Source of the DNA: Methanomassiliicoccales archaeon | GTDB taxonomy: Archaea; Thermoplasmatota; Thermoplasmata; Methanomassiliicoccales; UBA472 | Reading direction: 5' to 3' | NCBI GenBank assembly: GCA_013415865.1 | Contig: CP058896.1 | Coordinates: 203,957 to 267,956 of the forward strand | Length of the DNA: 64,000 nucleotides | Part shown: positions 41,864-50,672 of the stretch, piece after piece | Position numbering within the stretch: the first letter of the stretch is position 1 | How the letters are laid out: the number at the start of each line of letters is the position of its first letter | Made by a program: the position numbers and the translations under genes | Notes under the pieces: generated by a model | Databases searched by the model: none | What the model was told of the DNA's origin: nothing | What the model saw: only the letters and a program-made list of their open reading frames with translations

Positions 41864-43315
41864 GTGACTTGGAAGGGGCCTATTGAGAAGATAGATGATT
41901 ATCGCTGGGAGATCCCTCAGAGCTATAAGAAGGGGATGCGGACCAGTGCTGTCATATTCGCAGACCCGCGTATGATAGAGGTCATCAAAGGGGACAACTC
42001 CCCGGAACAGGCGGCCAATGTGGCCTGTCTCCCCGGAATAATCGGGAGGTCCCTGGCCATGCCTGATATTCATTGGGGGTATGGATTCCCCATCGGTGGG
42101 GTGGCCGCGCTGGACGCCGAGGAGGGGGTGATCTCTCCCGGGGGCATAGGGTTCGACATCAACTGCGGAGTGCGGCTGATGAGGACGGACCTGAATGTCG
42201 ACGATGTACGACCAAGGATCAAAGAACTGGTGGATGAATGCTTTAAGAACGTCCCAGCAGGCGTAGGTTCCAAAGGGATCACCGAGATAGCGGGGGCACA
42301 GATCGATGAGATACTCCGTGAGGGTGCAGAATGGGCCGTGAGGAACGGTTATGGATGGCAGGAAGACCTTGCCTCTACGGAAGAAGAAGGGAGGATGAAA
42401 GGAGCTGACCCATCCAAGGTCTCCATGAAGGCCAAGCAACGAGGCATACCGCAGGTAGGGTCCTTGGGGTCGGGTAATCATTTCTTGGAGATCGACAGGG
42501 TCGACAAGGTGTTCGACACCGAGGCGGCGAATGCCTTCGGGCTTTACGAGGGGCAGGTGACCGTGACCATACATTGCGGTTCCCGCGGATGCGGACATCA
42601 GATCGCGACCGATTACCTTCAGGTCATGGAACAGGCGGTAAAGAGGAACAGGATGGAACTGCCAGATAGACAGTTGGCATGCGCATATGTCAGGTCAAAG
42701 GAGGGGGAGGACTATTTCGCTGCAATGCAATGCGGTGCGAACTATGCCTGGGCCAACCGCCAGATGATCATGCATTGGGTGAGGCAGAGCTTCGAGAAGG
42801 TGTTCGGGACGGAGGCCGAGAAAATGGGAATGAGGCTCGTATATGATGTGGCGCACAACATCGCAAAGCTCGAGGAACACGTGACCGACGGTAAGAGAAG
42901 AAAGGTCTATGTCCATAGGAAGGGGGCCACGAGGGCATTTCCTAAAGAACACGAGGAGGTTCCTCGGAAATATCGGTCAATAGGACAACCGGTGATAATA
43001 CCGGGCGACATGGGATCGGGAACGTATGTGCTTGTGGGCAACGAGCAGGTCATGAAGGAGACCTTTGGGTCCACGTGCCATGGTGCCGGTAGGCTGATGT
43101 CAAGGGAGGCCGCCATCAGGAAATACACCGTGAATGGGATAAGACATGACCTGGAGGCGAAGGGTGTATACATCAAGGCCTCGACCAAGGATGGGATACT
43201 CGAGGAGGCACCTGGGGCCTACAAGGACATAGACGATGTGGTAAGGATAGTTACCGGCGCAGGGCTGACAAGGCTGGTCGCTAAGCTCACCCCGATCGGT
43301 GTGATGAAAGGTTAG
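41864..43315 (+). CDS. rtcB: RNA-splicing ligase RtcB
   Basis: 483 aa with the full set of RtcB motifs: MPDIHWGYGFPIGGVAA, FDINCGVRLMRTDL (Mn2+-binding Cys), SLGSGNHFLEID, IHCGSRGCGHQI, VYDVAHNIAKLEEH and HGAGRLMSR (guanylylated His region). It joins tRNA halves or broken RNA with 3'-phosphate using GTP. It starts with GTG. It ends ...PIGVMKG-TAG, exactly where the family normally ends, so this TAG acts as a stop; TAA follows 12 codons later. The stop overlaps the convergent antiporter gene by 4 nt. Confidence 0.95.
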   Translation: MTWKGPIEKIDDYRWEIPQSYKKGMRTSAVIFADPRMIEVIKGDNSPEQAANVACLPGIIGRSLAMPDIHWGYGFPIGGVAALDAEEGVISPGGIGFDINCGVRLMRTDLNVDDVRPRIKELVDECFKNVPAGVGSKGITEIAGAQIDEILREGAEWAVRNGYGWQEDLASTEEEGRMKGADPSKVSMKAKQRGIPQVGSLGSGNHFLEIDRVDKVFDTEAANAFGLYEGQVTVTIHCGSRGCGHQIATDYLQVMEQAVKRNRMELPDRQLACAYVRSKEGEDYFAAMQCGANYAWANRQMIMHWVRQSFEKVFGTEAEKMGMRLVYDVAHNIAKLEEHVTDGKRRKVYVHRKGATRAFPKEHEEVPRKYRSIGQPVIIPGDMGSGTYVLVGNEQVMKETFGSTCHGAGRLMSREAAIRKYTVNGIRHDLEAKGVYIKASTKDGILEEAPGAYKDIDDVVRIVTGAGLTRLVAKLTPIGVMKG

Positions 43316-44019
43316 GGATTGAGCAGCACCATCCCAACAATAAAGGCACCATAAAGGGCAAGCAATATGTATCCTGCCTCTCTCGTGACACCGCACCTCT
43401 TCCTTAGAATGGCGGTCAGGAACAGACAAAGCCCTATGATGAAAAGGATGCCAGGGAGGACGGTATCTTTTGGGAGGTCAAGGTCTGATAGCAAAGATGC
43501 CGACCCCGTGACGACCATGGTGTGTTCGTTGTATTCTGTCCTGACCTCCTTTGAGACGCAACATTTCCGGATGCTGGTAAGGACCCAATAAATGTAAGCC
43601 ATGAAGGTCAGGAGCAATATCGATCCTTCCCACAACACGATCTTCCCATCGATGGCAAAGATGAGGAAGAGGCAGCTTGCCATCACGGCCACATAGGATT
43701 CCCTCCTTACCTCGTCGAACATAGAGATGATCGGTGCGATGACCGCGCATATGCCTATAACCAGGGTCACGTTCGCGACGTTCGCACCTATGACGTTACC
43801 AACTGACACCCCTGGAACGCCCTGTGCGGCGGATATCATGCTCAAAAAGAACTCCGGAGCTGAGGTCCCAAAGGCCACGACGGTGACGCCTATGATGATG
43901 GGCGGCATACCGAACAGTAGAGCGAGACTGCTTGCGCCCTCCACCAGGTATCTACCTCCATAATATATGATGGCCAGTCCGCCGGCCAAAAGGATGATGT
44001 CTAAGAGCATCACCGTCAT
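43312..44019 (-). CDS. CaCA-family cation/Ca2+ antiporter lacking the second alpha-repeat
   Basis: 235 aa against about 310-330 for YrbG-type exchangers. The first alpha-repeat is intact (IIIGVTVVAFGTSAPEFFLSM and GNVIGANVANVTLVIG, about residues 43-90). The usual second repeat with GTSLPE is missing; after a loop of about 50 residues the protein goes straight to the last two helices (VLPGILFIIGLCLFLTAI, AGYILLALYGAFIVGMVLL). The frame is intact, so this is an in-frame deletion and not a frameshift. It may be non-functional, dimerise to complete a site, or have another function. Confidence 0.75.
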   Translation of the reverse strand: MTVMLLDIILLAGGLAIIYYGGRYLVEGASSLALLFGMPPIIIGVTVVAFGTSAPEFFLSMISAAQGVPGVSVGNVIGANVANVTLVIGICAVIAPIISMFDEVRRESYVAVMASCLFLIFAIDGKIVLWEGSILLLTFMAYIYWVLTSIRKCCVSKEVRTEYNEHTMVVTGSASLLSDLDLPKDTVLPGILFIIGLCLFLTAILRKRCGVTREAGYILLALYGAFIVGMVLLNP

Positions 44020-44056
44020 AATGTGAAGAACTGGTTTAAAAAGGATCCCAAGGCGC

Positions 44057-45376
44057 TCAGGAGAATATGCATCTCTCCGTGGACCTCCTCACCCTCTCCT
44101 TATGCTTCTCAGGGCATGAGACAAGGACCGCCCAATCGTTGACCCCTCGGGCCTGTATCGCCTTTGCAAGCGGGGAATATTTCGATAAAGACCTTACCCT
44201 ATCGCCGTTCCAGATAGGTACCTCGGTCTTGCCCAGCCTCGGTTCTGTGAGCAGGATCTCTTTAGATGGCATATCGACAATGATGTCCGCCTCATCCAGG
44301 TTCGCCTTTTCCGCGATCTCCCTCTCTTTGGCCCGCCTTCTATCATAATCGGTCAATTGAGAAAGGATGTTGAGCTGTTCCTCGTCCAGGTCGCCGATCG
44401 ACAAGGAGAACGCTTTCTTGTAAAGACGACGGTACTTCAGCATCGTCATGATCCTTGAGGCATGCCCGCCCTCGGCAAAGAGCTTCTCGGACAATGATGA
44501 ATCTGTGTCCCGATGCACGGACCTTATAGCCTCCTCAGACGCATGCTCGACCGCCTTGCACAGCATCATCTCTGCTATGCGGACGGTCTTGTGGAAATAA
44601 ACGGATGTGTACATCAGGGACCTTGCCACCATCAGCCCCTCCACGGCGACGATCCCGTTCTTCCTTATCGTGACATCCCCGTTGTGGATCTCCATCGTAT
44701 CGAGTAGACGGTCCAGGTCGATGGTGCCATGTGCCACTCCAGTATAATGCGAGTCTCGGAGGAGGTAGTCCATCTGGTCGGCGTCCACAGGCCCGTGTAT
44801 GATCTGTCTCAGGAACCTGTCGCTGTTGAAATGCGCCTGCCCGTCATCCACCGCCAAAGTGCACTGCCCGTTGGGGTTAGGGTCCTCAGGGGAGACGATG
44901 ATGTCAGCGACCAGGTCAGGGTCGACGCCGTTCTCCTCCAACAGCTCTGCGATGGTCCGCTGAGGTCCCAACACCTCTTCCTCTTCATCATCCCAGACAC
45001 GTAAATCCCCGGATATCATGGCCTTGCCTACATCGGTGTGCGACATGCCTGTCCTGTGCTCCAGGACCGCTTCCAGTGTATGAGAGTAAGGAGAATGTCC
45101 TATATCATGTAGAAGTGCGGCGGCCTGGACCGTCCTCTTATCCTCTTCGCTGATTCCCAAGGCATCCGCCATCCTTCCTGCGACGTGGAAGGTGCCGAGG
45201 GAATGTTCCATCCTAGTATGATGCGCCCCGGGGAAGACCAGATAGGCCATGCCCAACTGATGGACACCATGGAGCCTTTGTACCTCGGGACGGTGCATGA
45301 CGTCCACGAAGAAACCTTCCACCTTGACGCTCCCGTGGACGCTGTCGTGGATGACCTTGTAATCGCCCCTGCTCAT
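44057..45376 (-). CDS. HD-domain phosphohydrolase (SAMHD1/dGTPase-like)
   Basis: 439 aa. HD metal ligands are in HTRMEHSLGTFHVAGRMADAL (H...), AALLHDIGHSPYSH (HD, about residues 87-100) and GPVDADQMDYLLRDSHYTG (D). This is the archaeal group of HD hydrolases related to SAMHD1, acting on nucleotides. Start ATG 45376 is clear (MSRGDYKVIHDSVHGSVKVEG). It lies downstream of sepF on the same strand with 128 bp between them. Confidence 0.88.
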   Translation of the reverse strand: MSRGDYKVIHDSVHGSVKVEGFFVDVMHRPEVQRLHGVHQLGMAYLVFPGAHHTRMEHSLGTFHVAGRMADALGISEEDKRTVQAAALLHDIGHSPYSHTLEAVLEHRTGMSHTDVGKAMISGDLRVWDDEEEEVLGPQRTIAELLEENGVDPDLVADIIVSPEDPNPNGQCTLAVDDGQAHFNSDRFLRQIIHGPVDADQMDYLLRDSHYTGVAHGTIDLDRLLDTMEIHNGDVTIRKNGIVAVEGLMVARSLMYTSVYFHKTVRIAEMMLCKAVEHASEEAIRSVHRDTDSSLSEKLFAEGGHASRIMTMLKYRRLYKKAFSLSIGDLDEEQLNILSQLTDYDRRRAKEREIAEKANLDEADIIVDMPSKEILLTEPRLGKTEVPIWNGDRVRSLSKYSPLAKAIQARGVNDWAVLVSCPEKHKERVRRSTERCIFS

Positions 45377-45504
45377 ATCCGCCCCTCCGGGCCATCGAGT
45401 CTAAGATCTCCTGGCCTGATAGCATTGACCATGGCTAAATTAGGCTGGAAAGGCATGGACCCAGGATAAGGAAAACGAAAGGCGGAGGGCCGGTCCTCAG
45501 GCCT

Positions 45505-45882
45505 CTAATGGAACCCGCCGCGTATCTTGTTCCTGTCGATCCTCATTCCGTTAGGCGTGACGACTATGAGGTTGTTGCCTATGGCAGCCACGTCCCCGTT
45601 GCAATCCCTTGCGACGTTCTTGAGCTCGCTTGTCACACGCTTCAGCTCATTGGTGTCGTTCGCCATGTTGCTATAATCTATGAGCAGAACATTTCCATCA
45701 TACACAGGTTGGGTAATCGCTCCCACATCCTCATAGCGATATATCTCCGCTACCTTCACGCTCGCCCCGCTCAGGCTTGACTCCTCTGGGAAGAACATCG
45801 CGCCCAGGTCTATATACTGCTCTGTTTCGACAGGCGAAACGTCGTCCTTCCCCCTCTTCAAAGGCTTCTTGAGTATTGGCAT
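45505..45882 (-). CDS. sepF: SepF-like cell division protein
   Basis: 125 aa from ATG 45882 (MPILKKPLKRGKDDVSPV). The SepF core is visible: YIDLGAMFFPE, VAEIYRYEDVGAITQPVYDGNVLLIDYSNM and DVAAIGNNLIVVTPNGMRID. In archaea SepF anchors FtsZ at the membrane; the canonical amphipathic N-terminal helix is short here. AGAGGG lies 6 nt before the chosen start; ATG 45888 is an alternative. It ends with TAG, and the next non-TAG stop is 41 codons away inside the next gene, so TAG acts as a stop. Confidence 0.88.
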   Translation of the reverse strand: MPILKKPLKRGKDDVSPVETEQYIDLGAMFFPEESSLSGASVKVAEIYRYEDVGAITQPVYDGNVLLIDYSNMANDTNELKRVTSELKNVARDCNGDVAAIGNNLIVVTPNGMRIDRNKIRGGFH

Positions 45883-45915
45883 TTCCATCCCTCTTAAGGT
45901 TGTTTCCGGTATCAA

Positions 45916-46120
45916 CCAGAGCGTTATTAAAGTTTATGTCTGGCGCATGAAATTTTCAACAAAATAAAAATGATTTATTTAATTTGCAATTTTATATTAA
46001 ATAATATATCAATCATAGGAGGAACATTTGAATAATTTTATATTATAAAAATCGGCCAAGGAATGAACAACAATTTGATAAGATAATATATTATAAAAAT
46101 AAGACCGCTCATTACATTCA
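45916..46120. other. AT-rich intergenic region with repeated TTATATTA motifs
   Basis: About 200 bp, strongly AT-rich, with three related blocks (TTTTATATTAAATAATATATC near 45990, AATTTTATATTATAAAAATCGG near 46032 and AATATATTATAAAAATAAG near 46085). They probably contain the promoter of sepF and its regulatory region. No gene is seen. Confidence 0.4.
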
Positions 46121-46297
46121 CTATTTCAGCTCGTCTTTTTGTCCCGTTCTGCGCCTATTACATTTCCAACATCGATCGTTCCTTCCGACGTTCAATGCCT
46201 CGCATTCACATTTCCATAGACCTCTCAGATCGTACGTATTGCACATCTCACATCGGCATTCGACCTGCTCCCAACCACGGTCCTCATACATGACCAT
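46121..46297 (-). CDS. Small cysteine-rich putative zinc protein (58 aa)
   Basis: The minus strand encodes MVMYEDRGWEQVECRCEMCN followed by WKCECEAL and DRCWKCNRRR, giving cysteines in the pattern CxCxxC, CxC and CxxC, which would bind two zinc ions. It is too conserved in layout to be chance. The start is ATG 46297 (or 46291). A TATA-like GTATTTTAA is about 25 nt upstream. The stop is TAG immediately followed in frame by TGA. I recognise no family beyond the small zinc-ribbon type. Confidence 0.65.
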   Translation of the reverse strand: MVMYEDRGWEQVECRCEMCNTYDLRGLWKCECEALNVGRNDRCWKCNRRRTGQKDELK

Positions 46298-46333
46298 GTT
46301 AACTCGAGCATGTTGTTAAAATACCTATTGAAA

Positions 46334-47365
46334 TCAGGACGATATTCTCAGATTCAGATTAAGGCTCTGGACCTCGTTCTTGACCGCTAGAATTATCCTC
46401 TGCTCCGCATCTGTGCCTGTGAAATCAGCGTATGGTTTCATCTCTATGCCAGATGGCAAGGCCGGTGCCCCGTCCTTGTACAGCAGGAACCATAGCTTGT
46501 ACTTCCCTGTCTTATTGACAGAGAACGTGTAGAACAATTCCCATTGGGCGGTCCAGTTGCCCTCCAGGTCGACATCCTGATGATCAAGCTCGATGTTGAA
46601 GCTGTCGAACCAATACATCTCATGGACCTGCGTCTCATTGTTCACGAAAGTTGCGTTGACAAGCCAGAGCTCCACCGTATAGTTCACGGTCCTGTGCTCA
46701 TGATTGGCGATCCCTATTATTATCGAGGCCTCCTCCCCGGCCGTCAGATCGTGAGGATATCCCTCGGCCTTTCCCCCCGGGCCCAAGATGTAGAACTCGG
46801 TGAAGCTCTCTCCCTGCCTCGGGACGGCGATGACATAGACCAAGGCCACGACCGATGCGATGATCGATATGACCAGGATTATCGTCAGGGCCTTGTCCAC
46901 CCCTTTCTCTTTTCTATAAGAAGCTATGGCATCATTGTATAGCTTGACCGGGTCGAATGGAAGATATGGAGCTATGGCGAGATTCCTCCTGTATTGACCG
47001 ACCAGAGCGACAACGATATTGAAAACCGAGAGACAGGCCAGTATGGGCACGAGCCTGATCCCGAAGGGCGTGTAGTTGAGACCGAACCCTATCAGCGGGG
47101 CGATGGCGATGCTGAGACCGAATGAAAGTGCCACCCGCTCCAAAGGCTCTAGGTCCTCCTTTTCCGGAAAGAGCGCCAGCACTGTCACGTAACCAGGGAA
47201 GAACAACAGGAAGGGAAGGCCAAGGACGATCCTCAATGGCACGTCCGGCATCAGGAATATCGAAAGGATGAGGAGCGGCGTCACAACAAGTACCATCAGG
47301 ACATCCCAGTCCCTCCGCATGTCGACCTTGAGGTTTTTGAGGTCGATATCGATGCCGTCGCTCAT
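46334..47365 (-). CDS. DUF1616-type membrane protein
   Basis: 343 aa. Four hydrophobic segments in the first half (VLMVLVVTPLLILSIFLM, ILGLPFLLFFPGYVTVLALF, VALSFGLSIAIAPLIGFGL, LVPILACLSVFNIVVALVG), a cytoplasmic loop, one more helix (ALTIILVISIIASVVALVYVIAV), then an extracytoplasmic beta-rich domain with several NxT/S sites (VNYTVEL, NATF, GNWTAQ). This is the DUF1616 architecture common in methanogens. Probably an envelope protein. It overlaps the preceding PUA gene stop by 4 nt. Confidence 0.8.
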   Translation of the reverse strand: MSDGIDIDLKNLKVDMRRDWDVLMVLVVTPLLILSIFLMPDVPLRIVLGLPFLLFFPGYVTVLALFPEKEDLEPLERVALSFGLSIAIAPLIGFGLNYTPFGIRLVPILACLSVFNIVVALVGQYRRNLAIAPYLPFDPVKLYNDAIASYRKEKGVDKALTIILVISIIASVVALVYVIAVPRQGESFTEFYILGPGGKAEGYPHDLTAGEEASIIIGIANHEHRTVNYTVELWLVNATFVNNETQVHEMYWFDSFNIELDHQDVDLEGNWTAQWELFYTFSVNKTGKYKLWFLLYKDGAPALPSGIEMKPYADFTGTDAEQRIILAVKNEVQSLNLNLRISS

Positions 47366-47871
47366 TTCCTCTGCCCTTCCTCTTCGTCGTACTTCCAGAG
47401 CTTGTCGCCTACATATGTCAGCGACCTCACGGCCTTTCCTGGCCTTTTTTGCCTGAGCTCTTCACCAGACAATAGGCTCTGACCGATGGCCAACGGCTTT
47501 AAATTCTTAACATCCCTGACCCAAACGAGGTCGCCAGACCTTATCTCAGGATCGGCATCGACGATCCCGGGCCCCATGACGTCCGCCCCCTTGGTCACGA
47601 ACGGAACCGCGCCCATGTCGACGGTCACGAATTTCTTGGTCGCCCTGTATCTCAACAGACCTCGGACCGTGAGGAACGGCGTCCCTTCTACAATCAGGCC
47701 CAGTATCTGTCCGTTGACGAAGATTAGGTCGAACTCTGAGGATTCGGCTGAATCCACCACGTCATCAGTCCCGAAGAGCTCGGTGCCAAGATCCTTTGAC
47801 AGCCTCTCGGACATCTGTTTTATGTCCTTCTCCCTCATCCTCTTACGATTGCGGACCCTCAGCTCGCTCAT
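47362..47871 (-). CDS. PUA-domain RNA-binding protein
   Basis: 169 aa. A short basic N-terminus (MSELRVRNRKRMREKD) with a DUF1947-like part, then a PUA domain with VTVDMGAVPFVTKGADVMGPGIVDAD and GDLVWVRD (about residues 79-120). Similar to archaeal MCT-1/PUA proteins that bind tRNA or rRNA. The C-terminus is charged. Its stop overlaps the ATG of the DUF1616 gene by 4 nt, so they are co-translated. Confidence 0.85.
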   Translation of the reverse strand: MSELRVRNRKRMREKDIKQMSERLSKDLGTELFGTDDVVDSAESSEFDLIFVNGQILGLIVEGTPFLTVRGLLRYRATKKFVTVDMGAVPFVTKGADVMGPGIVDADPEIRSGDLVWVRDVKNLKPLAIGQSLLSGEELRQKRPGKAVRSLTYVGDKLWKYDEEEGQRK

Positions 47872-47907
47872 GTGATGACACCGGTCAGTTAAAAAAATTC
47901 AGCAATG

Positions 47908-48144
47908 TCATTTCTTTCCTCGTCCAAAAAGCTTCCCGATGAATCCCTTCTTGACGGATACTTCACCTTGCTCATCCGCCTCGGGAGAGCAGGCCTTCTC
48001 CTCTATCTCCATTCCATTAGCGACCTTTTCAAGGTCATCGAGGTCGTGGAAACTGAGATGTGCACAGCAATGGGGACATATATCAACGTTCGAGCGTATG
48101 GTCCTCCCACAGCTAGGGCACTCGATGTCGATAATCTCGGTCAT
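47908..48144 (-). CDS. Small zinc-ribbon protein
   Basis: 78 aa. MTEIIDIECPSCGRTIRSNV and CPHCCAHLSF give two CxxC knuckles at the N-terminus; the C-terminal 45 residues are acidic then basic (VSVKKGFIGKLFGRGKK), which may contact RNA or membranes. It is upstream of the PUA gene by 36 nt on the same strand. Function unknown. Confidence 0.72.
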   Translation of the reverse strand: MTEIIDIECPSCGRTIRSNVDICPHCCAHLSFHDLDDLEKVANGMEIEEKACSPEADEQGEVSVKKGFIGKLFGRGKK

Positions 48145-48354
48145 ATCGGGTCAGGGAGGTGGAAGACAGGGGCTGTATTAACCATTTTTGGAACAATTTT
48201 TAAAACTGGCTATCCAAAATGCTTTTACACGATAGATCGGCGCAATACGCCGCCGATATGGAACTGGCCTTGATCTGGCGTTTATTGAACATCATTCCTC
48301 TTTATGATACCTGACCTGTAAGGTTCATAACCATGCACTGTGGTACAGGGTGAC

Positions 48355-49518
48355 ATGCGCTGGAGCCTAGTCGCAGTGCGTATATGCATGATAATGATCA
48401 CTTTGACCGCGGTCCTGATAATTCTATTATCCACCGTCCCACTTGCGACGGGCGGGCTGGAGTTCGATTTCCCTGACGAGGAGGATGACGTCTGGGAGAT
48501 GGACGGGAGCCGGGTCATCGGTACGGTGCCCATCGGAATAAGGAACGGAGGGTTTTTTGACATTGAGGATTTCAGCTTCAGATTGAACCTCAGCGACACT
48601 GACGGTTACGGGCTAGTTGATGTCCAGACCGACCCGGTCGACCTTGTCGCTGGGAAATGGACGGAGGTTGTCGTCGAGATGAGCTTCGACCTGAACGACC
48701 TGCCACCGGAAAAACAGTTCGAGATCATGTTCAACGGCACTCAGGCCAGCTTGGCAATAGGGGTGTCGTCATACTTCGGACTGAGGACGATCAGGACGTC
48801 CATAGACATACATAGTGATGAGCAGACGATCGAGATCCCTCCGATGATCAATGAGGTGAGCGTCGACCCGTCGAGGCTGCGTGTGGAGCAAACGGGGGAA
48901 GGATATTGGTTGACATTGCCATATTCATTCTCAGCCTCTGAGATGGTATCTGGTAAAGAACTCTACCTCGATGTTTCTATCAGCAATGCGACCAAATACT
49001 TCGGGGAGGACTCCGAGCTTATCATTCTTGACCAATACATAGAGGGGCAATTGACCTTCGCCCTGAGCGAGGAGGATTTCAAGAACCTGAGCGCCTACCC
49101 TGATACCCTCTACGTCGATGTGGCGATCACGTTCCTCGGAATAACGATGGAAAGGGAGCTGACTTACGAGTGGACACCTTTCATCAGCAATTTCCAGGTA
49201 CAGAGCGTTTGGGCATATTATACGGGGTATGATGGTCAGATCGACCTATCATATTACTTTGATGCCTCCGATACAATATGGTACCATAACGTCGTCGTTC
49301 ACATCACCATAACGGACGAAATAGGGACGATCGCATCAGGGGATGACTATTTCACGATATTCAGCAACAATCAACGTTCTGCCTGGCTGTTCGTGCCGAA
49401 CGATGTGATGTCGAGGGTCTACGGCAATGAGGCCGATTGGGAGATGACCTTTGAGATCGTCGGGGAGGGCTTCACCATAACCAAGACCGTCACGTACCAT
49501 TGGAACGGGGGTGCGTGA
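48355..49518 (+). CDS. Secreted or membrane-anchored envelope protein
   Basis: 387 aa from ATG 48355. MRWSLVAVRICMIMITLTAV begins a single N-terminal hydrophobic segment that acts as signal or anchor, followed by about 350 residues of beta-rich extracytoplasmic sequence with several NxS/T sites (LNLSDTD, FNGTQA, ISNATKY, KNLSAY). No C-terminal helix. Three repeats of Ig-like character (each with FxLxLS/VDVxI patterns) are suspected. It is coupled to the next membrane protein, whose ATG is 1 nt after its stop. Confidence 0.7.
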   Translation: MRWSLVAVRICMIMITLTAVLIILLSTVPLATGGLEFDFPDEEDDVWEMDGSRVIGTVPIGIRNGGFFDIEDFSFRLNLSDTDGYGLVDVQTDPVDLVAGKWTEVVVEMSFDLNDLPPEKQFEIMFNGTQASLAIGVSSYFGLRTIRTSIDIHSDEQTIEIPPMINEVSVDPSRLRVEQTGEGYWLTLPYSFSASEMVSGKELYLDVSISNATKYFGEDSELIILDQYIEGQLTFALSEEDFKNLSAYPDTLYVDVAITFLGITMERELTYEWTPFISNFQVQSVWAYYTGYDGQIDLSYYFDASDTIWYHNVVVHITITDEIGTIASGDDYFTIFSNNQRSAWLFVPNDVMSRVYGNEADWEMTFEIVGEGFTITKTVTYHWNGGA

Positions 49519-49519
49519 G

Positions 49520-50665
49520 ATGGCCCAAGTTTCTAAGGAGTTCAATCTCAAGTTGGGCTCTGCCGGAAAAGGCCTGATCTCCTCGGTCTTGGCCTTCGTG
49601 AAGTTCTTTGTAGTGCCGTTCATGGTGCTGAACCTCATCTTGACGATAGGTGATGGTTCCGGGGGCGAATGGTGGCCTAAGGTCAAGGTTCTCATCGAAG
49701 AGATGATGCCGTTGGTGATCGTGTTCGGCATAGCGATCACCGCTGTAGCTTTCGGACGGGGTTTCTACCCGAAAGGGTCTTACCCCAGAGCAGTCTTTTC
49801 GGCCGTCTGCGCGGTCCTGGTGATGATATACGCATACATGCTTATGCTGGGAGGAGATGTCCAGTCCTTTTTTGACTCAGAGGATATTGCCCTCGATGTG
49901 ATGTTCGTTTTCCTCCTCTTTGCGCTGTTGTTGGTCATTCGGACGCTCCAGCATCTGGGTGAGCTTCCCGACCACCGTCACGAGTTCCTGACGCTCATGG
50001 CAGGAAAGCTCGGGACACCGATGCCTGAGCCTTTGCCGGTCGAGGATGTCGACAAGCACAGGTTCTATCATGACCTCCGTTTGAGGTATGGAAGGCTGGA
50101 ACCCGGATTCAAGGACATGAGGAAGGCCGCAGGGAAATATCTCGCATGGCCGGTATTCCTGTTGATCATTATCGGCATAGTGATCACCAAGATAGGCGAT
50201 TCTGTGCCTGTGGAGTTCAAGAATGAGCTGGACGGGCTTGTCGGCACCATAGCCCTTATAGGGGCGGCCATAGCTGTGCTGATGTTCTTCAAGGGTTTCT
50301 ATCCGAAAGGCTCGGTCTCAAGGATGGCCTTCTGGATTCCGGCCGCTGGCTGCATCTGCCTGTGGATATGGTATCTTTCATTCGGGGGCGATGTGGCCAT
50401 AGAGCTCATGGACCTGGCAACGATAGAGCTGGATTATACGCCGATCATCATGCTGTTCATCATAGCGGCCGCCCTGTGGGCAGTGTACGCCATAGTGGAG
50501 ATGGTCTCGTACAGAAAGGACTGGAAGGCCAATAACTTTCAGCCTGTCGATGACAAGAAGATATCCGCGATGAAGAAGCTGAAGAAAAAAGAGGCAAAGG
50601 AGAAGGCCAAGGCGGAGAAGCTGCAGAAGAAGCTGGATGAGAAAAGGTCGCAGGGAAAGGATTGA
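49520..50665 (+). CDS. Membrane protein with internal duplication and coiled-coil tail
   Basis: 381 aa. Two copies of a membrane unit are visible: first with AFGRGFYPKGSYPRAVF, MLMLGGDVQSFF and ALDVMFVFLLFALLLVI (about residues 70-145); second with FFKGFYPKGSVSRMAFW, LSFGGDVAIEL and ELDYTPIIMLFIIAAALW (about 255-330). The last 35 residues are a Lys/Glu-rich coiled coil (KKLKKKEAKEKAKAEKLQKK). No family name is known to me. It shares an operon with the preceding extracytoplasmic protein. Confidence 0.72.
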   Translation: MAQVSKEFNLKLGSAGKGLISSVLAFVKFFVVPFMVLNLILTIGDGSGGEWWPKVKVLIEEMMPLVIVFGIAITAVAFGRGFYPKGSYPRAVFSAVCAVLVMIYAYMLMLGGDVQSFFDSEDIALDVMFVFLLFALLLVIRTLQHLGELPDHRHEFLTLMAGKLGTPMPEPLPVEDVDKHRFYHDLRLRYGRLEPGFKDMRKAAGKYLAWPVFLLIIIGIVITKIGDSVPVEFKNELDGLVGTIALIGAAIAVLMFFKGFYPKGSVSRMAFWIPAAGCICLWIWYLSFGGDVAIELMDLATIELDYTPIIMLFIIAAALWAVYAIVEMVSYRKDWKANNFQPVDDKKISAMKKLKKKEAKEKAKAEKLQKKLDEKRSQGKD

Positions 50666-50672
50666 GCGGCCC

